Shown: positions 24,822 to 36,482, counted from the first letter of the stretch. The stretch: 64,000 nt of DNA from Moniliella sp. 'wahieum' (GCA_003971905.1 RSEE01000001.1:1240001-1304000); one strand, 5' to 3'. The notes: generated by a model from the sequence alone, not told the origin. Numbers and translations are program-made.

Positions 24822-26343
24822 ATGCGCCACCGTTGGTCGCTCTCGCTGGGCAGACGTTGTAGCTTCACGCCGCCTGGACTGACTCGTGTGACCGCCGCCC
24901 TGCGCCCCATGTGCACCGCCGCCGCCGCTGCCGCCAGCCCCACTGCGCCCGCTGGCTCAGCCGAGGCGCTGCCGTCTGCGCTGGCCGCGCTTCTCGTCGA
25001 CGGCCACTGCCATGTCATCGACACCCTGCCCAGCGCCGCGCCCGCCGCCGCCGCTGCGCTCGCGGCCCAGCTGGCGTCCACCCACATCGGCACCATCTGT
25101 GCCATGAGCACGCGCCTGGACGACTTTGCCCGGTGCATGCTCTGGTCCAGGCCCAGGACCAGGCCCAGACTCAGACTCCGGCTCAGACTCCGGCCCAGCT
25201 CCCCCCCCGCGTCGTGCCGGCATTTGGAATCCACCCTTGGTACGCGCACCACGTTGCGCTCGCCGCGCCCGCGCCGGGCGCGCACGCCAAGGAAGCGCAT
25301 TACCGCAGCCTGTTCTCCTCGCCGGCCAAGCTGGGCGTGCAGACGGGAACGGGACGGGAGATGGACGAAGTGGACCTCTTCCTCCCCTTTCTGCCGCATC
25401 CCGTTGCGCTCGCCACGGTGCTCGCCGCCCAGCGCGACGCGTTGGCCAGCCACCCCACGGCGCTGGTGGGTGAGGTAGGGCTGGATCGAGCGTTCCGGCT
25501 GCCATGGCCGGCTGGCGCGCGCGACGCACTGGATGGGCTTGCGGGGGATAGGATGCTGCGCCGGGTGCGGGCCCGGGCGGACCGGCACGGCGGGCGTTGA
25601 GTTCGCTCCAAACCCCGCTTGCGCACCAGCGTGCCGTGCTCGAGGCGCAACTGGCCGTCGCGGCCGAGATGCGACGCAGCGTATCGTTGCATGCGGTCCG
25701 GGCCGCGGGCGAAGTAGCGTCGGTGCTGCAGCAATGGCAACGCATGCGGCCCAACATTGTACTGCACTCGTGTACGTTGGCGCCGGCGGCGCTGGTCCAG
25801 GCCCAAGCCAAGCCCAAGCAGCACGTTGACTTTGAGCGCGGCGGCCAGATCTACGTCTCCTTCTCGGCCGGGATCAACTTGAAAGCTTCGCCGGGCCAAC
25901 GCAGCGCGGACCAAGCGCAGCACGCGCTTCGTCAGCAGCTCCTCGTCACTGCCCCCGATCGACTGGTGACGGAAACGGACCATGTGGAGGCGGGAGAATT
26001 GCTCCCGGCCTTGGTGCGCCTGTTGGACGTGCTGGAGCAGGTCGAAGACGAGCGCGGCAGTCCGCCGGGCCCGACCAAGCCGCCCAAGCCCAAACCGCAT
26101 GCTCGCCCCACCTCCTTGGACCAGGTGTTTTTCTTTAGCGTCTTGCCCGCGTTTCGCAAAGGCCGCTATGTGCCTCCACCGGGCGCGTCAGCTCCGTGTG
26201 CGACGGACGAGCGCCGAACGCGCATGTTGCATGCGTTGCGCTACAATTGGCACTGTTTCTGCCAGCCCCGCCCGCTGCGGTGGGACGAAGGCGCGAGCTC
26301 AGACGAAGATCAAGATCAAGATGACGACAAAGATGATCGATGA
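24822..26343 (+). CDS. TatD-family metal-dependent hydrolase (Scn1-like)
   Basis: The product is a TIM-barrel phosphodiesterase/DNase-like hydrolase of the fungal group related to S. pombe Scn1. From ATG 24822 an Arg/Ala-rich leader reaches LVDGHCHVIDT, with the HxH metal ligands, then STHIGTICAMSTRLDDF, VVPAFGIHPWYAHH, a Glu ligand in VGEVGLDRAFRLP, RSVSLHAVRAAGEV (His), NIVLHSC (His), YVSFSAGINLK and LVTETDHVEAG (Asp). The expected set of metal ligands is therefore present. The protein ends in a basic then Asp-rich tail, stop at 26343. There are one or two frame slips (about 25150 and 25590). The length, about 505 residues, exceeds typical TatD (about 260-330) owing to low-complexity inserts. 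Alternative starts are 24753 and 24909. Confidence 0.85.
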
Positions 26344-26846
26344 CGACGCAAACGGAAAGGAACAGGACCAGGACCAGGACCACAGGAACAGGGAAACGAA
26401 GACAACGAGAAATGAGTGCCGACCGAGTCAGGACAGAAGATGGCCACCAAGCGGCTACGCCAGCCCGCCCGCGCTCGCCTGCAATGCAACAGCTACCTCC
26501 GTCACTGATGCCGGGGCCATGCGGCCTAGGGCCCGTGCTCCGTATGGGCCCTGCTGCTTGCTACGTTCGTTGTCCGTCCTGTCTGCCTTTCTTCATGGGA
26601 TCCTGCCTGCCTCTGGGTCAGATGGGAGTAGGAGGAGAGGAAGGGAGGGGAGGAAGAGATGGGGTTCCAGATTGCCAATTGGGGACATGGGTGGCGGGCC
26701 TCGGGAGTGGGGAGGTATGCGACGAGCAGAGGACAGGGGGGGGAGAGATGCAGCGTTTCAGTCCGGGCAACTCCCATCCACATGAGTGTGTTCAATGAAG
26801 GAGAAGAGAGGGGGGGGCTAAGCGTGAACAAGAGACAGATAGTGGG

Positions 26847-28659
26847 TTAGGAGGATAAGCTGGTCATGGCCGTGGCAGCAGCGGCGACCTGGGCCGAACC
26901 GCGGGACCGCAGGGCGCGCGCGCCTCGGGCCAGCATGCGAAGCACCAGTAGTGGATCCCCCCGTCCCGAGAGGCGCTGTAGCACGAACAGCAGCGCGGTC
27001 ACCACCAGCCCGACACTGACCACGTCCAACGCCAGGCGCGCAGCGAGGTAGAGCATGGCCAGCACGATTCGTAGCGGTGCCGAAAAGAATACGTTGCCCA
27101 GGGCGCTGCCCACGGTGCGTGCATGAGCTGCACTGCCCTGTCCCGCGCGTCGCGTCCCGCCGGCCGAGGCGTACGTTGTAGCCGCTGTGCCGTCCGGACC
27201 GCGCGAGAGGCCAATGAGAAACCCAACGTCTTGCGCGGCGTTCGACAGAGCGCGCCACAGCTGGGCCAGCGCGCCCGTGGCGCCCTCATCGCCATTCGCA
27301 CCGGCCGCGTCGGCGGCTGCGCCGGCCTCGTCCGCCCGCCCAGGCGCGAGACGACGCACGTTGCTCAACAGCCGTCATGCGTTCGTGCAGACCGGCCAGA
27401 CTGGCCTGGATGCGCTGCAGAGCCAAGTCCACCGCATCGCCGCGCTGGCTAGCGGCGGCCATGCTGCCCAGCCCCGAGCCGTGCTGGGAGCCCGTATCGG
27501 AAATGCGCGGCAACCGAGGTTCCCCCTGCGCAGGCCGGCGCAAGCCCACGCTTCGGCCACCACCGAAGACGCCGCTCCATGGCTGTACGATGAAGGCGCC
27601 GCCGGGACACGGTACCCTCCGGCGGGCGTGCGGAAGCCACCGGCAGCTTGGCCCGCTAAGCTCTCAGATGGCGCGTAGCCGCCTGCCAAACTCGGGATGC
27701 CATACAGCCTTCCTTCTGGTAAGCTACATCCGACGTCAAGTCTGCCCGGGTCGTGCCTGCGTACCGCCCGCCTGCGGCGCTGGTCGAGCCAGACGCACTG
27801 GGTACCGCCGGGCGCACCAAAGACGAGGCGGAAGCCAACGCCGGTCCAGCGGGCGAAGCGGTAGGGAAGCGCGTCAAGCCAGTGGAGCCGGCGGGATGGG
27901 CGGCCAAAGGCGCGGAAGCACGACTGCCCTGTTGTTTTCGTGTGAGATGGAGGGGCGTGGCAAGGCGAGCGAGTGCGCCGCGTCCCGCTCGGGGGGCGTC
28001 GGTCCTCCTCCCCCGAATCGGAGCGCGACTCGTGATCGGCGTCCGAGGCGATCCAATCGGCCGCAGCCGACGCGCGTGGTGGCGAGGAGGGTGCGCTGCT
28101 TGTCCGGGAGCAGCTGGAGCGTGGCTGCCGTGAAGGGGAGCAGCGGGGGAGAGAAGAGGGCCACGAGCAGAAGCAAAAGGATCACGCTGGTACGGATCGT
28201 CCTCGACGCGTTCCCGCTCGTCCTCGTCCTCGCTACTGGAAAGAGCCGAGGCCGAGTCGGCCAGAGCAAAATCGTCGTCGTCAGAGCTGGCCAAGGCAGA
28301 GTGCATGACTTGCTGTGCAACCTGGCCCGAGAAGTTTTCCAGCTCGTCAATCAGCGCGGTAGCCTGGGGCCGGTCGCGGTAGCGACGCAGGGTGCGCAGC
28401 ATGGACTCGACGTAGAGTTGCTTGGCGTCGCGTGGGCTTACACCGCGTCGGGTGGCCCAGGCATCCCACTTGGCGCGGCCGAGCATGTCGAGGATGCCGG
28501 GGCGGGGGGTGGAGACGTCGCCATCGGTGGCCTGCTTGTAGAGGCTGTAGAGCGCCAGCTTCTCCTCGTACGAGTCTGGATGGGGCCGGCGGGCGGGAGA
28601 GATTGGGCAATGGAGACGGTGCGGTTGAAGAGGGCGTCGATGACATCCTCGCTGCTCAT
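26847..28659 (-). CDS. Acyl-CoA-binding protein with C-terminal membrane anchor (Atg37/ACBD5-like)
   Basis: The likely role is a peroxisomal acyl-CoA-binding membrane protein, which in fungi acts in pexophagy. ATG 28657-28659 gives MSSEDVIDALFNRTVSIAQSLPPAGPIQT, then SYEEKLALYSLYKQATDGDVSTPRPGILDMLGRAKWDAWATRRGVSPRDAKQLYVESM, a complete ACBP domain with the tyrosine and lysine acyl-CoA contacts. A Ser/Asp/Glu-rich linker and a Pro/Ala-rich region follow, then a short amphipathic helix (VDLALQRIQASLAGLHERMTAVEQ). The carboxyl third has a hydrophobic span (APLRIVLAMLYLAARLALDVVSVGLVVTALLFVLQRL) with a basic tail ending at 26847. ACBP plus coiled coil plus C-terminal TM is the ACBD5/Atg37 plan. 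A few one-base frame slips occur (about 28575, 27650 and 27360). Confidence 0.8.
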
Positions 28660-29379
28660 GGTAGGGGGGGGGGGGGGGGGGGATGGAGGGGTGGGGATGG
28701 ATGGGGATGGAGGGGATGGATGGGGTGGCTGGATGGGGTGGCTGGATGGCGAGGAGGAGGGAGGAGGAGGAGGAGGAGGAGGAGGAGGAGGCGGGAGAAG
28801 GCAGCGGAGGTATTCAGCCTCCTGGGTCACCTGACCGACCCTCCCAGCCGGCTGTGCGGGTCGGGTGGGGCGCCGGGCCGGGGAGGGACGGGCAATGCTT
28901 GGCTTGAAGCTTGAAGCTTGAATATTGATGCGCCCAGCTGAGCCCCACCGCTGCACATTTCAAACGTCAAGTGCACGCCTGCAATGTTCAACCGGCCTTC
29001 AACTTTCAACTTTCAGTGCGCTTTCAGCACCTAGTGGCCGATCCACTGCCCCACTGACACTGACGCGACCGAGCGCTAGTAGGCTACCCACCCCTCCGTT
29101 TCTGGGCATGCATGGGCATTCGGCATTACGGCGAGAGCACAAGGGGGATCGTTGTTGGGGCACATCGAGTAGTAGGGTGCGCGTCGGATCCGATGCAAGG
29201 AGAGCACGAGCATGGACTCTAGCGCCCATCCGAGCCGGCAAGGGGGCATGAAGAGCAGCACAAGGAGCAAAGCGAAGCGAAACCGTGAGTAGGTACAGGG
29301 GCATGGAGCACGGGCAGGACCAAGTGGTCAGCTTGGAGCGTGCGAGCAAGGGAAGCAGGCGGGGGGGGACCGCAGGAAG
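28660..29379. other. Intergenic with G run, purine repeats and heptads
   Basis: Holds a run of about 17 G at 28665-28681 just upstream of the ACBD5-like start, GGATGG and GAGGAG repeats (28682-28800), a heptad array at 28907-28927 (AAGCTTG twice, AATATTG) and AACTTTC repeated at 29001-29014. No gene is seen. Confidence 0.6.
28907..28927 (+). repeat. Heptad array, TGA/AAGCTT type
   Basis: Three A-initiated heptads, each a six-base palindrome plus G (AAGCTT, AAGCTT, AATATT). Upstream of the ACBD5-like gene. Confidence 0.65.
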
Positions 29380-32057
29380 CTAGGCGTGGGCAGAGGGGGC
29401 AAAAAAGGTGTGGGGCAGTGTGTTAGCGAGGACGGTACGTCGAATACTCACATGGGTGGGAACGGGCGGGCGGGGGGGGGAAGCAAGGCGCGTGGCCGAT
29501 GGATGGGTGGGAAAGGGGGAAGGCGAGCCCGACGGGGCCAGGTCCAAGCCCGATCTCGACCGGGGAGACGTGGGACTGGCACCTGGACCTGCACCTGAAT
29601 TTGCATCGTCTCGGACGCTTGCCCCCGATACTGGCATGGGACGAGGCCGAGCAAGAGGGTCGTAGGCCACCCGACGCGACCCTCCGTCGTACCCGCGATC
29701 ATACGGATTGGGCATGGAGCTGGGCAGCGCAGGCTGGGAGCCAACCGCGTTGCCGCCACCTCCGCGGTACCCCATCGCCATCTCCGGCTCGTACCCGTAC
29801 TCCATCTCAAATCCTTCGCGGCCGGCGGGAGGGGGAGGGGGTCCAACGGTTGCGGCGGTCGGGTGTGTCCGTGGTAAAATCTCGGGGGGCCAACGAAGGG
29901 GGCGGATCACCAGGCACAAGCATGCGCGGTGCATCGCTCCTTGTCCGCGGGGAAGATGAGCGAGGAGGCGCATCACGAAATCCTTGCGAACTTCGTTCTT
30001 CCCCCATGGAAGCGTGAGGAGGGATGTAGGATGCAGAAGGGAGGCCAGCGGGCGGGGGAGGCCAGCCGCCCCCTTGCGCCGGAGAGTCCGACAGGGTCGT
30101 ACAGCACTCGCTTCGCCCCGGGCCCAAGAGAGTACTCCGACGAGCCAGCGCGGGGTGGCCCAGCAGAGTCCGTTGCCCATCCAGGGGCGGCGGGATACAT
30201 CTGCGCTGAAGGGCTCCCGACGAGCGCGGCCCCAGGACCCGCCGACGCGTCCCCGGCAGCACCGTGGGTCCGGGAGCAGGCCCATCTTGCATTGCCATCC
30301 GTAAACGATCGTTCTCCCACTGTAGCTTGCTCAGCTCCGCCTTGACCTCGGCAATGTGTTCAATGGCTGGTTGGAAGGCAGAAGACATGTCAGCACCTTA
30401 CTGTTACGTGACGATTTACTCGCCCTGAACCAACCAAAGCGAAAGTTCAAACACGCAGGAAGCCCGGTCATCACGTCACTAGCCGCCGCTACTCGGTCTT
30501 AGTGAATCATGACCACCTCTCCTGCGGCCTGGGTCCCTTCCCTCTCCCGCGGGGGCTGTGATCGACGCTGGAGACTAGGGTACTGCCACGCACGCCCCCG
30601 CCCGGCTCGGTAGTAAATGACAAACTTCCCCACACGAAGCCGTCAAGCAGGGTCCATCACATACGCATCTGCTCTCAACGGTTGCCGATCTGACTGGGCA
30701 GGAAATGGGAGGTGGGAGAGAGGGAGGGGGGGGGGGGAGGGAGGGAAGGGCCGCGTGGTCCTGGCGGCGGGGGGGGTGATAAGAGCGGTAGCAGCGGCGA
30801 GTGAAATGAAGCCGGGGATAGCCAGTGGGACGGACGGTGCTGGTGGGGTGGAGCCTGACCGGTGACCAAGAGAGGGGACAAGAGAGGAACAGATATAGTG
30901 GGCAACGAACTTACCTCGGGTCAAGATCTCCCATTTGCTAGTACGTATTCCATGATCTTCAGGCAGTTGGCTGCGCAGGTCCTAAACAAGTCCTTCATCT
31001 TTCCGCCGCTTGCGTTCGGCAAGCTTGTGATTCATCCTCAGCTCGGGGGAGGAGCGAAGACGCATACAAGTCAGTAGCACCTTCGCCGCTGTCGGGCGCA
31101 CAGCTGTCCCGTTCCCCTCTCTTTCTCCCTCTCCCGTTTCGGCTCCTGGACGGGAGGAGCCTGCGTCGGAAGGGCTTGTCCGAAGGGGTGGGTAGGTGGC
31201 CACCATGAGCAGAGGAAGAATGGGAGAGAAGGGGAGAAGCAAGACCTTCTTTCGGTCGCAGCGGCGCATGGGCCGACGCCGCCGAGATGAGGTCGCGCGC
31301 CCCGGGCCGCGGGGACAGGGGTTGCTGCTGCGTCGACGGGGAAGAAGAGGCTGACGAAGCCCAAATCGGGCACCCTCACTAGGCTGGCTCAGCACACCAC
31401 CTGACCCCCTGTGAACGCTGGCACTGTTGTGCCGTGGGAGCGGGAACGAGGGCGTGCTGGCCAAGGGGGCGAGGGAGCGGCCGCGAGGGTAGGGTTGGGG
31501 CGGAGGCTGGGATATAGACAGGCGCGCTGAGACGGTCGACCAGCGGTGCGGGCCACCTGGGCCAACATCCTGGGGCGGGGCGAGGCGGCGGGAAGAAGCC
31601 CTGGGTGTTGGCTATTCGTGTGGTCTGGCGAGAGACCCAGGGTGGTGGTCGGGGGGGAACCGGCGACAGAGACAGGAGCAGGGTGTAACTGGACCGTGGG
31701 AGGGGCAGGGCGGAGGTGTAGTTGGACGCGGGAAGGTGGGGAGAGACGCCACGCTGGCGCCCCGCCAGAGGCCCACCCCACCGTTCGTCGCGCCCGCCCC
31801 AGGCAGGAAGGGGAGGGGCGTGGGGGTGGGGGTGGGGCCGCAGGGAGGAGGGAGACGGAGGGAGGCGCGGGGCCAGGGCTAGCGCGAGACGTAGGGCCAG
31901 GAGGAATGTTGGGCGCAGACGCTGACGCAGACATACCCCCCGATGCAGGTACGACGGATGCAGGCGGCCGTGGGAGGCTGGGCACGCCGACGCATGGATG
32001 GAGGGTGGGCGGCCGTGGCAGGCGGCTGGTGGGCTGCCCGGCGCTTTCGGGTGGCAT
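29380..32057 (-). CDS. bHLH-leucine zipper transcription factor
   Basis: A nuclear DNA-binding protein. Exon 1 (about 32057-30915) encodes a long Pro/Ser/Ala-rich N-terminus and then the basic region MNHKLAERKRRK with helix 1 (KMKDLF..LRSQLP) and EDHGIRTSKWEILTR, needing one- or two-base slips near 31015. Its donor GTAAGT begins at 30914. The acceptor (CCAACCAG) ends at 30367 and exon 2 starts AIEHIAEVKAELSKLQWENDRLRM, which completes helix 2 and continues as a leucine-zipper heptad. The junction codon CGA|GCC is in frame. His and Glu in HKLAER with the following Arg are the E-box-contact pattern. A long low-complexity C-terminus (Gly/Tyr and Pro/Ser-rich) ends at 29380. The start is uncertain; the homologue class (fungal USF/SREBP-like) cannot be fixed. 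Confidence 0.8.
30367..30914 (-). other. 548-nt intron inside the bHLH domain
   Basis: Donor GTAAGT and acceptor CCAG join the loop/helix 2 of the bHLH in frame. It is five to ten times longer than other introns here and contains poly-G (about 30727-30737) and purine-rich sequence. Confidence 0.75.
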
Positions 32058-32741
32058 GGCGGTGCGGCTGGGGCAGACAGTCTCGCAGTCTTCCCTGGGG
32101 GCTCAGCTGGGGGCTCAGCCTGAGCACTGAGCGTCGACAAGCCAGCCAGGGCAGCACCGCCAAGGAAGAGAGATGGCAACGTGGGGTGGTGGTGATGGTG
32201 GTGGGGTGGTGGGGTGGTGGGGTGGTGGTGGTGGAGCTGGGGGCACAGCCGTGAGGGTCACGTGTGAGGGGATGGGGGGAAGGCGTGTGGCTGAGTTGGG
32301 GTTGGGAGATGCGGCTGCGCAGCCACCGGCTGGCGTGCTGCCTGCTGGCTGCGTGCGAGCGCTAGGGATTGGATATTGGTGCTGCATGTGGATGCATGAT
32401 CAATCGAAGATCCGAGACCTGTGGGATCGGAAATCGGAAGAGGGCCCCGGTCCCGGCCCGGTTACCGAGCAGCGACCCCATCGAGCATCGACATGCATGA
32501 TCTGATCCACCATTCATCGATATATCCATCATCGATCGTCGGTATCCACCGCCCCCCACGTCCCCAACCGCAGGCACCAAGCACCACGCGTCAAGCTCGT
32601 CAAGTTCGTTCATTATGTTCATTGAATATTGATCATCGATCATCGACAACCGGCCTAACCGAGTTCAACGTACGCAACACTCAACTCAACGTACTGTTGC
32701 TCAACGCTCATCGATTCATCATTACCAAGTGCTACCGCGTA

Positions 32742-32769
32742 ACGCGTAACGCGTAACGCGTAACGTGTA
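32742..32769 (+). repeat. Heptad array, TAA/ACGCGT type
   Basis: Four consecutive units starting with A at 32742, 32749, 32756 and 32763: ACGCGTA three times, then ACGTGTA. The junction is always TAA. Confidence 0.8.
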
Positions 32770-32934
32770 AGCTTGACCCTAAAGTACTTGCAGCACTTTG
32801 CGCTGAAAATAAACGAGTAACTGGTAAGGCCGGTAACTTGCATCCGCCGGGTTTGCAATGTGCATGTAACACTGCGAGATACGAGACCTGGTCAGACAGC
32901 CTAAGCGTGATCGGGTGGTCTTCAGCAGCGCGTA

Positions 32935-32969
32935 ACGCGTAACGCGTAATCATCGATCGATCATGTGGC
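32935..32969 (+). repeat. Mixed heptad array
   Basis: Units in one 7-bp phase: ACGCGTA twice, ATCATCG, ATCGATC, ATGTGGC. The palindrome changes from ACGCGT to ATCGAT without loss of phase. Confidence 0.65.
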
Positions 32970-33014
32970 TGTCCGAACGTCTGCGGAGAGTGATCGGGTG
33001 ATTGCATGATGGCG

Positions 33015-33042
33015 ATGCATGATGCATGATGTATGATGCATG
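33015..33042 (+). repeat. Heptad array, TGA/ATGCAT type
   Basis: Four units at 33015, 33022, 33029 and 33036: ATGCATG twice, ATGTATG, ATGCATG. Confidence 0.8.
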
Positions 33043-33733
33043 GTGGTGTTCAGGTGGCGCGGTGACATGTGGCATGTAGCAAGTCAGGTCCCGCGTCCTC
33101 CGAAGGCTGAGCTCCGCCTCGGTTGAAGCTCCCGAAGCACCGAAGCGCCGAAGCTGAAGCTTCAGCTGAAGCTGAAGCTTGAAGCTCTTCAAGCTTCCAG
33201 CTGCAAACTTGCGCAGCTGAGTCGCGGAGCGTCTAGCGCTGAGGCTCAGCGCTGGGCCTGAGCGCCTGAGCGGCGTGCCCTGAGGCCTCCCTGAGGCCTG
33301 AGGAGAGGTGCCTGCCCGCCAGCTCCGATCGAGCCACTCAAGCTGGCCTCGATCTCAAACAGTAAACGGCAAACACCAATATATCTTGGCCCGCCCATTT
33401 TCAACACCTTCCACCTGCCTCGCGATCATCTCGGTGTCATCTCGGGAAAGAGGACAGCATCATGGCTTTTGAAAGGAGAGGCGATTATCGAGGAGTAACC
33501 CTCCAGACCCCCGGGCAACGCTGAGGCTGTGAGGATCAGCAGTGTTCTTCCTCTGTTTGTACCCCTGTCCTCCACATGCAGAGTAAGCATGTCGAAGCTC
33601 CAAGTTCCAAGCACGTTTCTGGGCCTCCCACGTTTTTTTGGCATGTGCGCACCACGTGTTGGCGCCACTATAATTCCACGCGTTTGAAGCGCTTTTAGTT
33701 TACCAATGAGTTTTTTGTACGGTTTAAGGTTTT

Positions 33734-33782
33734 ACCGGTTACGGGTTACCGGTTACGCATTACGCGTTACGGGTTACCGGTT
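33734..33782 (+). repeat. Seven-unit heptad array, TTA type
   Basis: Seven consecutive 7-bp units start with A and end TT. Their inner tetramers are, in order, CCGG, CGGG, CCGG, CGCA, CGCG, CGGG, CCGG. The TTA junction is constant while the tetramer varies. It is the longest array found. Confidence 0.85.
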
Positions 33783-33900
33783 ACCCCGGCGACTTCTCAC
33801 TGTCACACCGACACGACATTGAGATGCGCTCATTGCAAATCCATATGCCCCGGGCTGGCGATCCGGTTCTCCAGGTTGCCTCTCAGATCTCAGATCCTCG

Positions 33901-36482
33901 ATCCCCAGCCCCCACCTTCATATTTCACACACATCCTGATGAAAGTGGACGCATGCTGCTTGTTGCGGCTGGTGTGTTGGCCGTCTGATATGTGAGGCCC
34001 TGCTCTACTATAGAAGGCCTCTCACATCTCAGATCTCAGATCTCAAAACGGACGCAGCATCCTCGGTGTTCCCCGTTCCGCGTACTTACTAGTTTTACTC
34101 ACAACATCCAATGAGCACATGACCCGAAGGAAGTCAGTGCAAGCATATGCTTGTCATGTAGAAGACGGTGAGCAGGCAGTTGACGGTGTATTAATAGCAT
34201 AGCAATTGATGTTGTATTGCATTGCACATGAACTACACAGGCTAGGGAATATTACTGCTCTCCGATCTTAGAGAATTGTGGAGCCTCAAGCGTCAAGCTC
34301 CGACAAAGCGTTGTTGTGGGAGCAAACGGTTGTTGTAGGAGCCCATAATAACGTGTTCGTTTTTTTACCTACAAATTGTCAATGTCGTCGTTCCCGGCCC
34401 CAGTGATGGTCACCGCAGACCGCCCCCCCACCGTTATAAACATCAACCCATCAGCGAGAGGAATCCCCGCAATTATACCGATTGAGATTGGAGCGGCACT
34501 GCACTACACACTGGTTTTTGCATCGGGTTTGTAAAAGTGGGAACACTGTGAAGCTATGGATGGTTTCGACCGTCGATCTCGTTGATGCATATATCGTCTT
34601 CTCTGTGTCTGTTTCACTTAGTTCACCTCTCGGCACGGTCGGAGACACGTACTAATAAGGCTCTGGCTGCGTCATTTTTGCAAAAAACTCTTCTATAGCA
34701 AGGGCCATATTTTATGGGAAACACACACACGCCCCTCCAATTATGGGGTCTGGTTCAACCGGTTGCGACGTTTGCTTGCAGGAGTCAAGCTTGACAACTT
34801 TGAGGAGGTCAATGGAGGGCTCTTGTGGTGTATCCATTCTGTGGCGTCTTCCTTTTAGTTGTCAGGAGCAACAGAGTACAACACGGAGATTGTGAGCGTG
34901 TTCATCGTCGTTGGTGTTCCTTTGGCAATTCCGTCGCGTACAGCCGGACTGCTCTTCAATAAGCGAGCGAACCAGCTCTCTCGCCCTGTGCTTTATAGAA
35001 AAGAGGCCCGAGTGCCTCTTTTTCGTAAAAGGCTTGTGCCGCCGTTCGGAGCCAAGTTCCCGCAAGAAGTGCAAGCGAATATGACCCAAAGATGCACCAC
35101 TCGCTGTGGGTTGCACCATAAAAGGATCGGTAGGATCGGTGGGTTTTTATAGAATTAGATCGGTTCTGTGTGATAACAACTCCGTTAACGATATACTCCT
35201 ACGATTCATCTCTTCCCCCCTCTCCTCTGTGCCCCCTCTCCCTTTTCTGGGTTATGCGTGCATGTTATTGATTGCTTTTCGATAATGATTGTGGTCGTTG
35301 GAAATATCCTCTGATTGTGGGTGTACAAGGTCGGGGGAGCGTTATCCAGGACTGTTCGTTGCAGTCTACCGAGCAATCAATGACAGTGATGACATGGAAA
35401 AGTTGTTTTGAAGGTCTTCTTCTGTCGGTTGAATGTGATTTGGTAGGCGAAAGTCACCGCTTTGTCGGGGGGTTTACTATAGGCACACATTTTCTTCTCT
35501 GGTCGTACTTAGACACGAGGCAGGCTGAATCTCGAAATCCTGCCTGAAGCCTACTGAAGCCTTGATCAATTCTAGACCCTGTTTTCCCCTTATTCGTCTT
35601 TCTATGGCCAGCCGGTCAACTTTCCGCGCTCACTCTCTTCTCCCTCTATGACTCGGCTCGCACGGGTTATAGTGGTGTAGACCTCACACCTTCAAGCTTG
35701 AAGCTTCAAGCTTCACACTTCATGGTGAAAACTCGATGGATCCTCTCGATGACATTCTCACTTCCTGGCATACATTTAAACCGTCCTACAGTCGAGAAAA
35801 GCGGGGGCAACTTATCCACAGCTGTCTGCGGATAATCTCTCCGCCCGCGGCCGAGGCGCTTAGGCCATGGCTATCGCATAAGTTCATCGATACGATGGTT
35901 TGTACTATGATCAGGCCCCGGTCACCACCACTCTTGGCAAAGCCATTTGTCTGCTGTTTGCACATAGTCATGTCTACTGTTCCTGTTCTGACGACCTCTT
36001 TTCAGTGGATAAGCTGAATATTGAGCGGATCTGCGAAGGCTTGCCTGCTGTGGTCGTCTTCACCCATCAACTCATTTGTTATCGGTCAGTCAAACTGTGT
36101 TTGCTATATCGACCATCTGGTTCTCTCCATCAACCAACCCAGATCTACACCTTGGTCACTCTTTTTCATCTTTCCTCACCCTCTAGTTCTCCATCCTTAC
36201 GAGCAATATACGGCCCACCTCGATCGCACTGCTAGTTGAGCCGCTAGCTCATTCGCATCAAATTTTTACGCTTGGCCTGTCTACTGAGAGAACATTGGTG
36301 ATGGTGACTTTGTTAAAAGAGTCCCAAGGGTAAAAGAGTAGACACAAACACCAAATGGTTGGGGAGTGGGGACAAATGAATAGCAAGAAAGAGTGCGACT
36401 AAACGTGTTGAAATTGGGGGCAAGGGAAGGGCAATGTGTGGCTACAGAATCAGAGAGTCCTAAGCCGATGAATAGGGGGATG
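33901..36482. other. A+T-richer gene-poor region with unidentified open frames
   Basis: Visibly richer in A+T than the rest of the window. A heptad array is at 34024-34044 (ACATCTC, AGATCTC twice) and another at 35694-35721. Three successive plus-strand open stretches (34859-35152, 35272-35547, and about 35721-36120 with one frame slip) have protein-like composition but no family I recognise. The last begins with ATG 35721 or 35736 and reads MDPLDDILTSWHTFKPSYSR and, after the slip, YDQAPVTTTLGKAICLLFAH. They could be one fast-evolving gene or chance frames. Confidence 0.4.
35694..35721 (+). repeat. Heptad array, AAGCTT type
   Basis: Four units at 35694, 35701, 35708 and 35715: AAGCTTG, AAGCTTC twice, ACACTTC. 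Confidence 0.75.

Larger units (their letters stand above)
32058..33900. other. Intergenic stretch rich in 7-bp arrays and palindromes
   Basis: Upstream of the bHLH gene. No coding sequence is supported. It contains a GGTGG-rich microsatellite (about 32185-32240), heptad arrays at 32625-32652, 32742-32769, 32935-32969, 33015-33042, 33734-33782 and 33876-33896, and dense AAGCTT/CAGCTG and AGCGCT/AGGCCT palindromes at 33121-33300. Confidence 0.6.

Noticed and set aside
25126-25473. Overlapping Pro/Arg-rich open frames on both strands in TatD, Gid7 and ACBD5-like genes
   Set aside because: High G+C coding DNA yields long shadow frames; only the frame with family motifs was kept in each place.
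33734-33782. Interstitial telomere repeat (TTACGGG-like)
   Set aside because: The unit varies systematically at the tetramer and belongs to a wider set of heptads (AGATCTC, ATGCATG, AAGCTTG) that do not resemble telomere repeats.
32058-36482. Transposon or retroelement in the gene-poor region
   Set aside because: No reverse transcriptase, integrase or transposase motifs, and no terminal repeats were recognised.
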